Shown here piece after piece: positions 26,828-36,446 of a stretch of DNA of 36,971 bases. The notes under the pieces are model-generated. The model saw only the letters and a list, made by a program, of their open reading frames with translations. It did no database searches and was not told the DNA's origin. This stretch comes from a virus. The translations under genes and the position numbers were made by a program. The DNA is taken from the IMG/VR virus record IMGVR_UViG_3300046467_001747, positions 1 to 36,971 of that record; one strand, given 5' to 3'. Numbering within the stretch: the stretch's first letter is position 1; every line of letters starts with the position of its first letter.

Positions 26828-29383
26828 ATGCCCACCGTTGTATACACATTTTCCGTTGTTGGTGCCGACACGGTCAGCAATGCCTTTAGGGGCATCGGCA
26901 CGGCATCTGACAAGGCGTCGAGAAAGGTAAAGAGCGGCTTTGCTGCCCAAGAAAGAGCGGCAAAAAAGGAGGGCACACAATTCCAAGGAATGTCTAAGAA
27001 GAAGGAAGCTGCCATGAGGCGCCAGCTATCTCTAGCGCGCCAGCTAGCAGCCGTATCTGGAACCAGCAAGCAGACGGCTGCCCTTCGCAAGAGCCTAACG
27101 GTTTACAAGCAGATGGAAGCGGCAGTCCGCAGGCTAACCAGGGCTACCAAGAGCCAGGCTACGGCAGCGGTATCGGCCGCCAACAGGGAATACGCGGCGC
27201 TCAAGCGACTAAACAGAGAAAGGCGCAAGGGCGCCGTGCCAGTCGCTGGTGGCAGCCGGGGTGGCCGCGTTGGCGGCGGGGGACTAGGACTCGGGCGCAT
27301 GGCCGGCATGTCAGGCGGCGTTGGGCTCATCGGCGCAGCGGCGACGGGTGCGCTTGGCGCAGCTGTCTTAGGTGGCGCAGCAGCGCGCAAGGCGCTATCG
27401 GTAGACGAATCTCTTGCCCAGCTGATGATCAAGGGGAGAAAGCCCGGTCAGTTTGTTGACCCGGGTTCATTTGCAAAACAAAAGAGAAATTACGGTCGCG
27501 CCGTATCCCAGGCAGCTGTTCGTCAGGGCATTGACCCAATGGTCCTAATGGATGCCGTTAAGGCGTACATTGGGCAGACTGGTAACGTGGGCGATGCCAT
27601 TGGGCACGCTGGAACTTTCGCCAAGTTCATTGGAACTGGCACGGCCGGTGGGGATATAGGAAAGACCGCTGCATTTGCGTCAATGAAGTTTGGAGAGAGG
27701 GGCAAGGTTGGCAGGGAGCGGATGAGCAAGACGGAGATGGATGAAGCCCTTTCCATCATGTACGTATCCGGTAAGAGAAACCAGTTCGAGCTTCCCGACT
27801 TTGCAAGGCAGGGTCCGAAGATGATGTCGGCTATGAAGAGGTTTAACCCGGGCCTGACAGGGACTGCGGCGGTTCAGCAGATGGCCACCTGGGGCCAACT
27901 AGCAATGAGAGGAACCGGTAAGGGCGCCCAGGCTGGTACGGCATTTGAGTCATTTATTGATGACATCATTAAAAAGTCTCACAAGGTAGGCGACGGCCCC
28001 AAGGGTAAGGGCCTGGGCGTGAGAATGAGGGAGGGCCCCGATGGAACCGGCAAGCTTCGGAACTGGCAAGACATCCTGGTTGATGTTCTAACCGCCAGTG
28101 GTGGCGAAATTATGGGCTCTAAGGGGGGCGCGCTAGGGCTCGCGGATATTTTCAACAAGCGTGGTATTCGAGGGATGAGCGCCCCGGCTGAGATGTTTCA
28201 GGCGTTTATGAACGAAGACAGCCAGAAGGGAAATACGGAGGCCGAGAAGGTTCAATATGCCAGGCAGAGAATGATTGAGACGCTTGCTGAGATGGCAATA
28301 AGTACAGACGCGGTATCGGAGTCAAATGCGGACGCGGCCCACGCTTCAGAGACGACCACCGCAAAGTTTCAACGGGCTTGGAACAGGATCGTAGACGTTG
28401 CTACTGAAACACTACTGCCAATGCTGGAGAAGTTTTCGGATGCTCTTCCGGCTTTGATCCCGGCTATAAAGGCGCTGTTTGAGGCGATGTCGATGCTTGG
28501 ATCGGGCATCATAGCGATACTGAAGCTTATTCCAAACTTTGGATTCGACAGTCCCGAAAACCTGCAGGCGCAGGCCAACTATGAAGCGTTTTCTGCAGAT
28601 GCGCGCATTGGTGCAATCGACATAATGCGCGGCCGGAAGGTTGACTCAAAGGGGGTTGAGACGTTTGAGCCAACGGAGGCGTGGAACAAGCTTAGCGGCG
28701 TGGAGAAGAATGATAAAATTGCCTATCGCGCCCGTTTGGCTGCGAAGAGGGATAAGGCTCGTGCGACTGCAGCTCGTTACGGAAGAGACATTGAAATAAA
28801 GGATATGCCAGGCGCGACACAGATGAGCGATGAGAATTGGGTTGTCCCTGTGGGTGGTGATAGTACGTGGTTTGTAGACCCTGACACTGGCATTCAATAC
28901 CGCAAGACAGCAGGGGCAGGTGATTTCGGTGTTGGCGCCGGCACGATGAGCGAGTGGGAGAAGGCACCTACCGGAAAACGTCCCCCATTATATCCGCCGG
29001 GGGGTAAGTATACATTTGGGCGAAAACCTGAGCCTGCAGGCTCCCCGAAGGGGATATCGGGCCCCCCAATGGATATAATGGGTCCCGCCATGTTTGATAT
29101 CGGTACATCAAGCAACGAAATGGGCCCCCCCATGTACGACCCATTCGGCCTGAATGCCCAATATGGGCCGCAATCACTCGTCATGGGGCCCCAGGCGGAT
29201 TTCATGGGTCCTCCCATGCCTACGCCTTCTGCGGCTGGCGGTGGCTCCGACACGGCTGCGAAAAACGGTCAGGCGGCCAACACAAACTTGATAGCTGCAG
29301 AAAAAATGGTTGGTGCTGCAGAAAAAATGGAGAAGGGGGCAGGTAAAGCCCCTCCCTCTGCATACGGCGGCGGAAGGCCGTAG
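26828..29383 (+). CDS. Tape measure protein
   Basis: This protein has 851 residues. The start is basic and helical (AFRGIGTASDKASRKVKSGF, then coiled coil to ~140). A Gly-rich hydrophobic segment (GVGLIGAAATGALGAAVLGG, about 160-180) and a second around residue 535-565 (ALIPAIKALFEAMSMLGSGI) may insert in the membrane. The C-terminus is a Pro/Met/Gly repeat region (MGPAMFD, MGPPMYD, VMGPQADFMGPPMP) followed by an Ala/Lys helix. It sets the tail length; at about 1.5 angstrom per residue a tail near 130 nm is expected. Only two bases separate it from the upstream gene. Confidence 0.88.
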   Translation: MPTVVYTFSVVGADTVSNAFRGIGTASDKASRKVKSGFAAQERAAKKEGTQFQGMSKKKEAAMRRQLSLARQLAAVSGTSKQTAALRKSLTVYKQMEAAVRRLTRATKSQATAAVSAANREYAALKRLNRERRKGAVPVAGGSRGGRVGGGGLGLGRMAGMSGGVGLIGAAATGALGAAVLGGAAARKALSVDESLAQLMIKGRKPGQFVDPGSFAKQKRNYGRAVSQAAVRQGIDPMVLMDAVKAYIGQTGNVGDAIGHAGTFAKFIGTGTAGGDIGKTAAFASMKFGERGKVGRERMSKTEMDEALSIMYVSGKRNQFELPDFARQGPKMMSAMKRFNPGLTGTAAVQQMATWGQLAMRGTGKGAQAGTAFESFIDDIIKKSHKVGDGPKGKGLGVRMREGPDGTGKLRNWQDILVDVLTASGGEIMGSKGGALGLADIFNKRGIRGMSAPAEMFQAFMNEDSQKGNTEAEKVQYARQRMIETLAEMAISTDAVSESNADAAHASETTTAKFQRAWNRIVDVATETLLPMLEKFSDALPALIPAIKALFEAMSMLGSGIIAILKLIPNFGFDSPENLQAQANYEAFSADARIGAIDIMRGRKVDSKGVETFEPTEAWNKLSGVEKNDKIAYRARLAAKRDKARATAARYGRDIEIKDMPGATQMSDENWVVPVGGDSTWFVDPDTGIQYRKTAGAGDFGVGAGTMSEWEKAPTGKRPPLYPPGGKYTFGRKPEPAGSPKGISGPPMDIMGPAMFDIGTSSNEMGPPMYDPFGLNAQYGPQSLVMGPQADFMGPPMPTPSAAGGGSDTAAKNGQAANTNLIAAEKMVGAAEKMEKGAGKAPPSAYGGGRP

Positions 29384-29396
29384 ATCTGGAGAAGTT

Positions 29397-30293
29397 ATGG
29401 CAGCTGGGGACAGGTGGAACATCATTAACGACCTGCCGACACTTACGTGGCGCGGCATAGAGGCGCCTCCGTATGACATGGCGAGCTTGTCGGGGTCTTT
29501 CTCGTTGGCTGAGCGTCGGTTCCCGTACATTGACGGAGCCACTCACGATGATGTGGGACGAAATCCGATACCCATGGGTTTTCAGCTACACTTTATCAAC
29601 ACGCTTGGTGTAGAGCTTTTCCCCGAGTTGTTTGATAGGTGGGTTCGGGCGGTTATAACCGACGGTAGCGCTGGAGACTTAGAGCACCCCATCCTTGGTT
29701 TGGTTTCTGCGAGGCCGGCGAAGTGGGATCTGGAGCTTACCTCCAAGCGAACAGCCGGGGTGGTTATGACAGTCAACTTTATCGAAACGATAGTTGACCC
29801 GTCTACGGACGACGCTGACTTCGGAGGTATAATCTTAGACGCAAAAGCTGCGGCAGAGGCAGTCGATCAAGATTACAGCAAACTGAAACTAAAGTGGCCA
29901 GACGGGGCGCGAACCGACGACCTAACCCAACTCGTCGCCCAGGTAGACGGTCTTATTACATCGACATCCCGCACCGCCTTTGGTGCGGTAACGAGGGCTA
30001 CGGGGTTTGTCGGTGGCTTGATAGAAGATGTAGACTCAATCGGCAACAACCTAACCTACGGGCTGCGCGACAACCTAATTGGCGTATGGACCTCCTTAAA
30101 GAACATCGAGGAGCAGCTTGGTGTAAAGGAGGAGAGGACGGTTGGAGAAACGGTATTTATTGAAACGGTAGGTTTGGACGAAGCTGCTTCCGAGGTTGGA
30201 AACACTGTTGGCGAACTGATGGCTCTCAACTCAAACCTTTTGGGCAAGCCGACGATCCCCGGCGGCACCACAGTTAAGTACTACGTGACCTAA
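29397..30293 (+). CDS. DNA circularisation / tail-baseplate protein (Mu gp43-like)
   Basis: This protein has 298 residues. ATG 29397 with GGAGAAG upstream is preferred to an ATG at 29310 inside the tape measure gene. The N-terminal half (LTWRGIEAPPYDMASLSGSF, ERRFPYIDGATHDDVGRNPI, FPELFDRWVRAVITD, ELTSKRTAGVVMTVNFIETI) matches the DNA_circ_N domain of Mu gpN-type proteins, which form the baseplate hub ring in contractile phages. It overlaps the hub gene by one base. Confidence 0.83.
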   Translation: MAAGDRWNIINDLPTLTWRGIEAPPYDMASLSGSFSLAERRFPYIDGATHDDVGRNPIPMGFQLHFINTLGVELFPELFDRWVRAVITDGSAGDLEHPILGLVSARPAKWDLELTSKRTAGVVMTVNFIETIVDPSTDDADFGGIILDAKAAAEAVDQDYSKLKLKWPDGARTDDLTQLVAQVDGLITSTSRTAFGAVTRATGFVGGLIEDVDSIGNNLTYGLRDNLIGVWTSLKNIEEQLGVKEERTVGETVFIETVGLDEAASEVGNTVGELMALNSNLLGKPTIPGGTTVKYYVT

Positions 30294-31708
30294 TGCCACC
30301 AAAGGGAAGAAACCAATCCCTGTCGTTGCACTTGATTGGCGACAAATCGGATCCGATAGTTCTATGGGAGAACTTTGTTCTGTCTGAAGACTTTTTGGAC
30401 TATTTAGGGTCTTTTGAGACAACGATATGTCCACCAAAAGAGCGGGCAACGGAGTTCTTTGAGAAGTTCAAAAAGGGAAGCATAGTACAGGTTCGCATCG
30501 GCAAGGTCATCCAGTTCACTGGCGTCATCATGACGCAGACCACGAGCATAAGTAGAAACGGTACAACAATAAAGATTGACTGCTCAGGAATGCTTGCTGC
30601 TGCAGACGAGGCGTCTATTAGCCCAAGGATGAACGTATCATCTAAAACTGACATACCGGTCTTGGCCTTTATTGAAAAGAACATGGCTCTTTACTTCGGG
30701 CCGGCATACGCGAAGGTAGAAAACAACAGCGGATTGAACCTTGCTCTAAAGAGTGGAAGGTCTATTAGTGGACTGCCTGCGCCGGTACCCGTTACGGCTT
30801 TGAAGGGAAGGGATTTCAAAGCCCAGAACGGCGAGTCCGTCTACGGGTTTTGCCAGAGGCTCATCAGCCGTCTTGGTGTAATTCTGAAGACGACTGCCGA
30901 GGGGCAGCTCATGCTTGACAGGCCGATCTATGACACGAAGCCTCTGTATACTCTGATCCAAAGCGACGCTCTAAAGCACGCTGGCGACTACATGATGGAT
31001 GGGATCAGCATTACGGACACAAACTCAGGCCAGTTTAGTGAGATTGTTGTAAGAGGACGAGGCCGGTCGACTCGTGGTACCGGTGCGAAGTTCAAGGTAA
31101 AGGAGCACCCAAGTGGCGACCCTAGCCAGGCCACGGTAATCAAGGTAGCGGAAGCCACAAAGGGCACACGAGCTGCCAACCCATACGCGCGTGTTGTTGA
31201 TTTTTACAACAAGGATCCATACGACAACCCTTCGCCGTTCTCTCAGAAGATTGGTGAGCTGCAGTATATACCCGCAGACTTCAGCAAGCAGGAGCCGCTG
31301 GCTCTTCCCTACAAGAACGTGCCTGTGTTTAAGATCGACGAAAACGCTGAGCAGAGAAAGCTTGCAAGATACAGGTACAACTCCAGTGCGCAGTTTTTCA
31401 AACCACGGTACATTGAGGACAAAAAGTCTGGCAGCGTGGACAGGTGCAAGGCGTGGGGTTTTTTGGCCATGGGGGTCCCCAATGGGCGAGGATACACCGT
31501 TACCTGCACCGTTAACTACTTCGCTTCCGCCGAGGGAGCAATTTGGACACCCAACACGGTGGTTAAGGTAAAGATAGACTATCTAGGGATTGACGAAGAT
31601 ATGTGGATCTTTAGGCGAGTGTTTAGAGCCAGCAGGGGTGGTGGGCAAACAACCCAGTTAACACTTCTACCCCTCAACTCGTTATACATTGGAAAGCTTC
31701 CGTCGTGA
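30293..31708 (+). CDS. Baseplate hub protein (Mu gp44-like, gpP)
   Basis: This protein has 471 residues. It has the features of the Mu gpP/gpD-type hub: SLSLHLIGDKSDPIVLWENF, FETTICPPKERATEFFEKFK, VRIGKVIQFTGVIMTQTTSI, FKAQNGESVYGFCQRLISRL, EIVVRGRGR and LARYRYNSSAQFFKP. The trimer sits at the end of the tail tube and carries the spike. The gene starts at the TAATG junction and overlaps the next gene by four bases. Confidence 0.88.
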   Translation: MPPKGRNQSLSLHLIGDKSDPIVLWENFVLSEDFLDYLGSFETTICPPKERATEFFEKFKKGSIVQVRIGKVIQFTGVIMTQTTSISRNGTTIKIDCSGMLAAADEASISPRMNVSSKTDIPVLAFIEKNMALYFGPAYAKVENNSGLNLALKSGRSISGLPAPVPVTALKGRDFKAQNGESVYGFCQRLISRLGVILKTTAEGQLMLDRPIYDTKPLYTLIQSDALKHAGDYMMDGISITDTNSGQFSEIVVRGRGRSTRGTGAKFKVKEHPSGDPSQATVIKVAEATKGTRAANPYARVVDFYNKDPYDNPSPFSQKIGELQYIPADFSKQEPLALPYKNVPVFKIDENAEQRKLARYRYNSSAQFFKPRYIEDKKSGSVDRCKAWGFLAMGVPNGRGYTVTCTVNYFASAEGAIWTPNTVVKVKIDYLGIDEDMWIFRRVFRASRGGGQTTQLTLLPLNSLYIGKLPS

Positions 31709-33153
31709 TCATCCCCACGTACTCTCAGTTCCGTATTAGCTTTGCTATACCGGCTTCTCCTCTTGATCCAGATGGATACCCAAGGTGGCCGGTCGAAAAG
31801 GTGCGTGAGCCAGGCAGCGGCTTCGGGGACACGGGAAGCACGATCACCGGGATCCCAAAGCCAGCTCTGAGCACCCTCCCAATGCTCGTGTCGTGCAACG
31901 GATACGCGGAGGACACAGTTCCGTTTGTAGATGAGTACAGATGGTTCTTTGAGTCCCAAACAGACAGCCCGCCGGACACCCCCTTTGTGGCGCTACTACC
32001 TAACCCAGGAGCGCCACCAGCACTTAACTTTGGTATCACCTCGGTGCTGCCCAACAATACCTTCAGGACCCTTAACGGCGGGACGTCGTGGGAACCAACA
32101 TCTCAAAATGAGCGCATCTACAGCGTATCTCAGCCGACCTTCTCAAGAGCATGGGGCTGCGGAGACAGTGGGCTTATTGTCGCATCGACGAACGCTGGGC
32201 TAACGTGGACCCCACAGGTTACCCCAACCACAGAGGCTCTTTGGGACATCCACTTTGCGAACGAGTTGGTCGGGTACGCGGGCGGTACGGCTGCCGGCGG
32301 AAACCTAACGCTGCTAAAGACCACCGACGGAGGCGCCACCTGGGCATCCATAGGTCCAGCAGGAGCAATGGACATACGGTCCATTGGTACCCTTGATAAT
32401 TCCGACCATCTGGTCATAGTGGGCGGCACGCCCGGCGGCTTTGCCGAAATAAAGGTAAGCACCGACGGCGGGGCAACATTTCCCTTTACCATTATATCAG
32501 TGGCGCCGAGTCTTTTTACGAGCGTGGCCATCCCCCCCTCGGTGCCCAACATTCCCCCCAACTACGGGGTGTGGGTGACAAACAACTTCGGTGACATAAA
32601 TCACAGCCAATCCGGGGGTCAAGCACCATACGTAACCCAAAGCACGGGACAGTCTGCAGGACTGCTGGACATCTATGCGCTCGACACCCTAAACGTGTGG
32701 GCCTGTGGAGTTGGTGGTGTTGTTTTAAGAACCATTGATGGCGCCAATTGGACCAAAATTCAGGCTGGGCTTCCAGACGACCTTCTCGTCAGTATTCATT
32801 TTATTGACCAAAACAACGGGTGGACTTGCGGGTTAAGTCTCGCCACCGTGACACGAGTTATGTACCGTACCTCGGACGGTGGAGTCACATGGACAGAGGT
32901 GGCTGTTCCAGGCACGTCATTCGGTACCTTCTTGTGGACCACTGGGCCTCGGAAAAGCATGTCTCTAGCGTCGTTCAGTGGGACTGTGATGCTAAGGGTG
33001 AATGCTTTGACAATAGCTGGGCAGTACCCGGCCATTTCCCCGGAGCAAGTGATTTCATTTTTCAAAAACAACCATCTATACGTACAGAGGATGTCAGACG
33101 GAGCAATCCAGTGGGTCGATGTTCTCAGAGCCATGGTGGCAAATACTCCGTGA
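31705..33153 (+). CDS. Asp-box (Ycf48/BNR-like) beta-propeller in the baseplate operon
   Basis: This protein has 482 residues and starts at GTG 31705. At least six Asp-box-type repeats are visible: FRTLNGGTSWEP, VASTNAGLTWTP, LKTTDGGATWAS, KVSTDGGATFPF, LRTIDGANWTKI and YRTSDGGVTWTE. Blade strands such as DIHFANELVGYAGG and IHFIDQNNGWTCG lie between them. This is the pattern of Ycf48-like, sialidase and sortilin beta-propellers. The catalytic arginines of sialidases are not evident, so binding rather than cleavage is likely. The N-terminal 110 residues and the C-terminal ~60 (ISPEQVISFFKNNHLYVQRM) lack repeats. It is encoded between hub and spike genes, so it is probably a virion part. Confidence 0.82.
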   Translation: MIIPTYSQFRISFAIPASPLDPDGYPRWPVEKVREPGSGFGDTGSTITGIPKPALSTLPMLVSCNGYAEDTVPFVDEYRWFFESQTDSPPDTPFVALLPNPGAPPALNFGITSVLPNNTFRTLNGGTSWEPTSQNERIYSVSQPTFSRAWGCGDSGLIVASTNAGLTWTPQVTPTTEALWDIHFANELVGYAGGTAAGGNLTLLKTTDGGATWASIGPAGAMDIRSIGTLDNSDHLVIVGGTPGGFAEIKVSTDGGATFPFTIISVAPSLFTSVAIPPSVPNIPPNYGVWVTNNFGDINHSQSGGQAPYVTQSTGQSAGLLDIYALDTLNVWACGVGGVVLRTIDGANWTKIQAGLPDDLLVSIHFIDQNNGWTCGLSLATVTRVMYRTSDGGVTWTEVAVPGTSFGTFLWTTGPRKSMSLASFSGTVMLRVNALTIAGQYPAISPEQVISFFKNNHLYVQRMSDGAIQWVDVLRAMVANTP

Positions 33154-33165
33154 AGGGGAATAGTG

Positions 33166-33879
33166 ATGGGATTAGAGGGAAACGACCCCGTACTGCAGTC
33201 TGATTTTAAAGTTGAGGACGTTCTAACGTCCGAGGTGATAGATGGTCAGGTGAGGCTCACGATTGGCGACTGTGATCCAGTCAATGGTGTTGTGGCGTCG
33301 TGGTCAAAAGAGTGCCCTGTGATAGGTATCGATGGGTTCTATTCCGTACCATTGGACTACAGTGTCAATGGGTCGTGTCAGGCGCTGACGTTCAACGACG
33401 GCGTGGTCGACACGGTAATTGGTACCTATGACAACCGGTACATGACCAACACGGGGAACCTGGAGCCCGGCGATAGAGCGATTGTGACCCGTGGCCCGGC
33501 TAAGGTGCTCGTCAAGGAGGGGAACGACAGTGTAACCCTTCAAACGGAGGGTTCTAAGCTGCCTGAGGATGCCAACAACATGATGATCTCATTGGACGGC
33601 AAAAGCAGCACGATAACGCTCCAGGTCGGCAAGAGCCTGATCAGCATGAACGACAAGGAAATAAAGTTTATGGCCGGAGAAAACGCTACGACGATGATGG
33701 TGATCAACGAGGGTGGCGTTCAGATTGACGGGGCACAGTTTATTTGCGCAACGAGCGGAGGGTGTCTTGGTGTTCTTGGTCCGCAGGTCCCCCCTGTGAA
33801 AACAGTGATGGGTATTCTGGCTGGTCCCACTGGCATGGCTGGCGTGCCGGCAACCAATTGGACGATTTCACCAAAATGA
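33166..33879 (+). CDS. Baseplate spike protein (Mu gp45-like, gpV)
   Basis: This protein has 237 residues. ATG 33166, with AAGGGGA at a six-base distance, is preferred to the adjacent GTG 33163. It starts as an OB-like domain (VIDGQVRLTIGDCDPVNGVV, TVIGTYDNRYMT), then a beta-helix with regular strands (KVLVKEGNDSVTLQTEGS, MISLDGKSSTITLQVGKS, EIKFMAGENATTMMVINEGG). This is typical of the membrane-piercing spike. No HxH iron-binding tip motif is present at the C-terminus, which is Gly/Pro-rich. The next gene may supply the tip. Confidence 0.83.
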   Translation: MGLEGNDPVLQSDFKVEDVLTSEVIDGQVRLTIGDCDPVNGVVASWSKECPVIGIDGFYSVPLDYSVNGSCQALTFNDGVVDTVIGTYDNRYMTNTGNLEPGDRAIVTRGPAKVLVKEGNDSVTLQTEGSKLPEDANNMMISLDGKSSTITLQVGKSLISMNDKEIKFMAGENATTMMVINEGGVQIDGAQFICATSGGCLGVLGPQVPPVKTVMGILAGPTGMAGVPATNWTISPK

Positions 33880-34199
33880 GTCTTTGTAAAATCCCATCGT
33901 TCTCGCTGCCATCGTTCCCTATACCTCCAGGGATCCCGATCCCGGCGTTGCCGTCGTTACCGTCGTTGCCAGACTTCGGGATCCCCCTCAAGTTACCGTC
34001 GTTCTCGCTGCCATCATTTCCCATACCGCCGGGAATACCAATTCCGGCACTGCCGTCGTTACCGTCGTTGCCAGACTTCGGGTTGCCGGGCATAAAACTA
34101 CCGTTGTTTTCGCTGCCATCATTTCCCATACCGCCTGGGATCCCAATTCCGGCGTTGCCATCACTGCCGTTCCCGCCCTTCCCTTGCCCCTTGGACTAA
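33876..34199 (+). CDS. Triplicated Pro/Leu/Ser-rich repeat protein after the spike
   Basis: This protein has 107 residues. ATG 33876 overlaps the spike stop as ATGA. It consists of three repeats of about 34 residues, each reading SFSLPSFPIPPGIPIPAL then PSLPSLPDFG or a variant. It begins MSLCKI and ends PFPCPLD, so a Cys lies near each end. The DNA repeats (about 102-105 bases) are less identical than the protein, showing selection on the protein. Similar Pro-rich proteins occur beside gpV spikes in other contractile phages. An extended or beta-helical tip or spacer is plausible. Confidence 0.75.
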   Translation: MSLCKIPSFSLPSFPIPPGIPIPALPSLPSLPDFGIPLKLPSFSLPSFPIPPGIPIPALPSLPSLPDFGLPGIKLPLFSLPSFPIPPGIPIPALPSLPFPPFPCPLD

Positions 34200-34201
34200 A
34201 C

Positions 34202-34525
34202 ATGGCTCTGATAGCAGGAAACGTAACAGTGTCTCCAAGTGGTTCTGCTGTGGCCACCGGATTAGCAAAAGCCATTTACGACGAGTACATAAATAACTAC
34301 TTGGCGGACACTGGGTTCCCTCTCCCCCCTGGGGCAGATGGGGCGCCTATAAAAAAGGGGTTTGCCATACAAGCAAACCGAGTGGCCACTGCAATGGTGA
34401 CCTACTTTGTTGCGAACACCCAGGTGACTACGACGGTTGCTACGGCAATACCCGTCCAAGTAACCATACCATCCGGCACGGGGGCCACAACCGCGCCTGG
34501 ATCAGGAACAGGTACAATCGCATGA
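34202..34525 (+). CDS. Hypothetical baseplate-associated protein
   Basis: This protein has 107 residues. ATG 34202 is chosen over an in-frame TTG at 34184. It begins MALIAGNVTVSPSGSAVATG and continues KAIYDEYINNYLADTGFPLP and FAIQANRVATAMVTYFV. It ends in a Thr/Gly/Ala-rich tail. I do not recognise the family. It lies between spike and wedge genes and overlaps the wedge gene as ATGA. Confidence 0.66.
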   Translation: MALIAGNVTVSPSGSAVATGLAKAIYDEYINNYLADTGFPLPPGADGAPIKKGFAIQANRVATAMVTYFVANTQVTTTVATAIPVQVTIPSGTGATTAPGSGTGTIA

Positions 34526-34920
34526 GTTACTCAACGGGACCATACGCAAAGCATTCGTCGCTTCCCGTTCCACCTCGCCCAGAGGTGCATTCGGCCAGGG
34601 CGATTAACTTCACCACCCAGCAGTACGAGATTGACCAAACAACGGGCGGGTTCGTTGGGATGCCTGTGGTGGCCCAGAGGGTGGCTCTTTTGGTGAGCTT
34701 CGAGGTAGAGCCAACGAAGTTCATTACGCCACAGGAGAACCAGAAGATCAGGCAGCGAATTTACAACGCACTGAAGGTTCTTACAGAAGCAAAGCCCCCA
34801 ATAATTTCTATCACCTCCGTGGACATAGGATCTGACTCCGCCGGCACGTCCTATAGAAACATCGTTTATCGCAATCTTCTGGAGGGTACGGACATCAACC
34901 AAACCGTACAGTTACCATAA
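34522..34920 (+). CDS. Baseplate wedge protein (gp46/gp25-like)
   Basis: This protein has 132 residues. The folded core (VAQRVALLVSFEVEPTKFIT, ENQKIRQRIYNALKVLTEAK, PIISITSVDIGSDSAGTSY, VYRNLLEG) resembles the Mu gp46/gp25-like wedge protein that links hub and sheath. It lies directly before the baseplate J gene, as in Mu-like phages, and its stop overlaps that gene's start. Confidence 0.75.
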   Translation: MSYSTGPYAKHSSLPVPPRPEVHSARAINFTTQQYEIDQTTGGFVGMPVVAQRVALLVSFEVEPTKFITPQENQKIRQRIYNALKVLTEAKPPIISITSVDIGSDSAGTSYRNIVYRNLLEGTDINQTVQLP

Positions 34921-36446
34921 TGGCAATACCACCAATTGGCAGTGTGGCGTACCCTACGCCAGACGAGATCCTCAACCAGCTGTTGACGAACGTCCGCTTT
35001 TCGTATGACCGAATAGGCGTAACCGTCAACGTGTCTAGAGGAAGCGAATTATATATTCGCATGAAGGCCGTCGCGTCGCGCGTATCGATTGCCATTGCGA
35101 ACAATGAGATCTCTCTCTCTGGAGTTTCCCCGCTAGACGCAGCTGGCGAAACACTGACTCAGGTTGCTGGTGTTTACGGCGTCTCCAGGCGAGAGGCTTC
35201 TTCTGGATCCGGTAACATAATTGTTTCAGTGGTTACTGGCGTTGTAACCATCCCGGCAGACTTTGCATGCACGGCGCCGGATGGGATCCAGTACAAGACG
35301 ATTTCATCTGTCACCGTACCAGACGGGGCCATTGTTGCTGTTTCTGCCGTCTCGGCGGGGTCGAATACCGACCAAAAAGCTGGTACCGTGATTACATGGG
35401 ACAGTGCTGCCATCGGCAACCTGAACCAGGATGCGAATGTTGACCCTGGGGGGATCGACGGCGGCTCTGACGAGGATGACGACGAGGCGTTAAGGGAAAG
35501 GCTCATCCAGCGGCTTAGCTTTCCTGCCGAGGGCGGAAACTGGGCACAGGTCGCTCAGCTTGCTGAAAACGCCTCTTCGGCGGTAGAGGCGGCATTTGTG
35601 TACCCAGCGGTCAGGGGTCCGTCGAGCTATGATGTTGCGCTTACTAAGGTGGGCACGGACAGACAGCTCAGCATCGCCAACGTCAACTACGTTGCAACGG
35701 CCATTTTGGCTGAGATGCCCGGAAGCGCGGATCTGAATTGCACGTCAGTGGAGCCAGAGTACGTTGATGTGATCGTCGACTCCGTTCTACCGCTCCCGGT
35801 TAACGCTGGTGGGGCTGGAGGGGGCTGGCGCGACCCTATTCCGTGGCCCAGCTCTGCAGAAACCTTGGCTCCTGTGGGAATTGCTAGGATTACAGCCGTC
35901 AATCTAGCGCTCAGTCAAATCGATGTAGACTCCACTGCGGCAGATCCGCCAAAAGCGGGCGACAGGTTTGGGATCTGGAACCCTACCGGTGGTTCAGACG
36001 GAGCCGGGTCGATGGCGGAATTTGCCATCCAGTTTGTAACGCCGTTCCCCTACACAATCACAATCGACACAAACCAGTCAGATGCGATCAGCTTTATTCA
36101 GACGGGGATGTATTGCTCTGCAGGCGCAGTAAACCTCAAGGGATACAGCAGCGGACTATTGAAGGCGATTCAGGGCCTTGGGCCAGGAGAAAAGAGCAAC
36201 GATCCTGACATCATCCCCCGTGCGCTCAGGAACCCTGGGTCAGACATTCAGTACCCAACTTCGATTACGACGCTGACGCTGTGTTCTGTTACAAATGAGT
36301 ACAGCGAGGTTCTCAACATGGTTTTTGCCGGAAGATTCACAACGGGTACGTTTGTTCCACTTTTCTCCCCAACGCTGCCCCCAACAACAGTTGATGCTCC
36401 CCGCATCCTGGTGCTTAACAACCTGGCATTTCGGAGACTTGTATAA
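34920..36446 (+). CDS. Baseplate J-like protein (Mu gp47-like)
   Basis: This protein has 508 residues. It has clear Baseplate_J features: PTPDEILNQLLTNVRFSYDR, LDAAGETLTQVAGVYGVSRR, GVVTIPADFACTAPDGIQYK, DDDEALRERLIQRLSFPAEG, GNWAQVAQLAENASSAVEAA and a later VEPEYVDVIVDSVLPLP. An extra domain of about 120 residues (ARITAVNLALSQIDVDSTAA, GDRFGIWNPT) lies before the C-terminus. It forms the outer wedge of the baseplate. Confidence 0.9.
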   Translation: MAIPPIGSVAYPTPDEILNQLLTNVRFSYDRIGVTVNVSRGSELYIRMKAVASRVSIAIANNEISLSGVSPLDAAGETLTQVAGVYGVSRREASSGSGNIIVSVVTGVVTIPADFACTAPDGIQYKTISSVTVPDGAIVAVSAVSAGSNTDQKAGTVITWDSAAIGNLNQDANVDPGGIDGGSDEDDDEALRERLIQRLSFPAEGGNWAQVAQLAENASSAVEAAFVYPAVRGPSSYDVALTKVGTDRQLSIANVNYVATAILAEMPGSADLNCTSVEPEYVDVIVDSVLPLPVNAGGAGGGWRDPIPWPSSAETLAPVGIARITAVNLALSQIDVDSTAADPPKAGDRFGIWNPTGGSDGAGSMAEFAIQFVTPFPYTITIDTNQSDAISFIQTGMYCSAGAVNLKGYSSGLLKAIQGLGPGEKSNDPDIIPRALRNPGSDIQYPTSITTLTLCSVTNEYSEVLNMVFAGRFTTGTFVPLFSPTLPPTTVDAPRILVLNNLAFRRLV

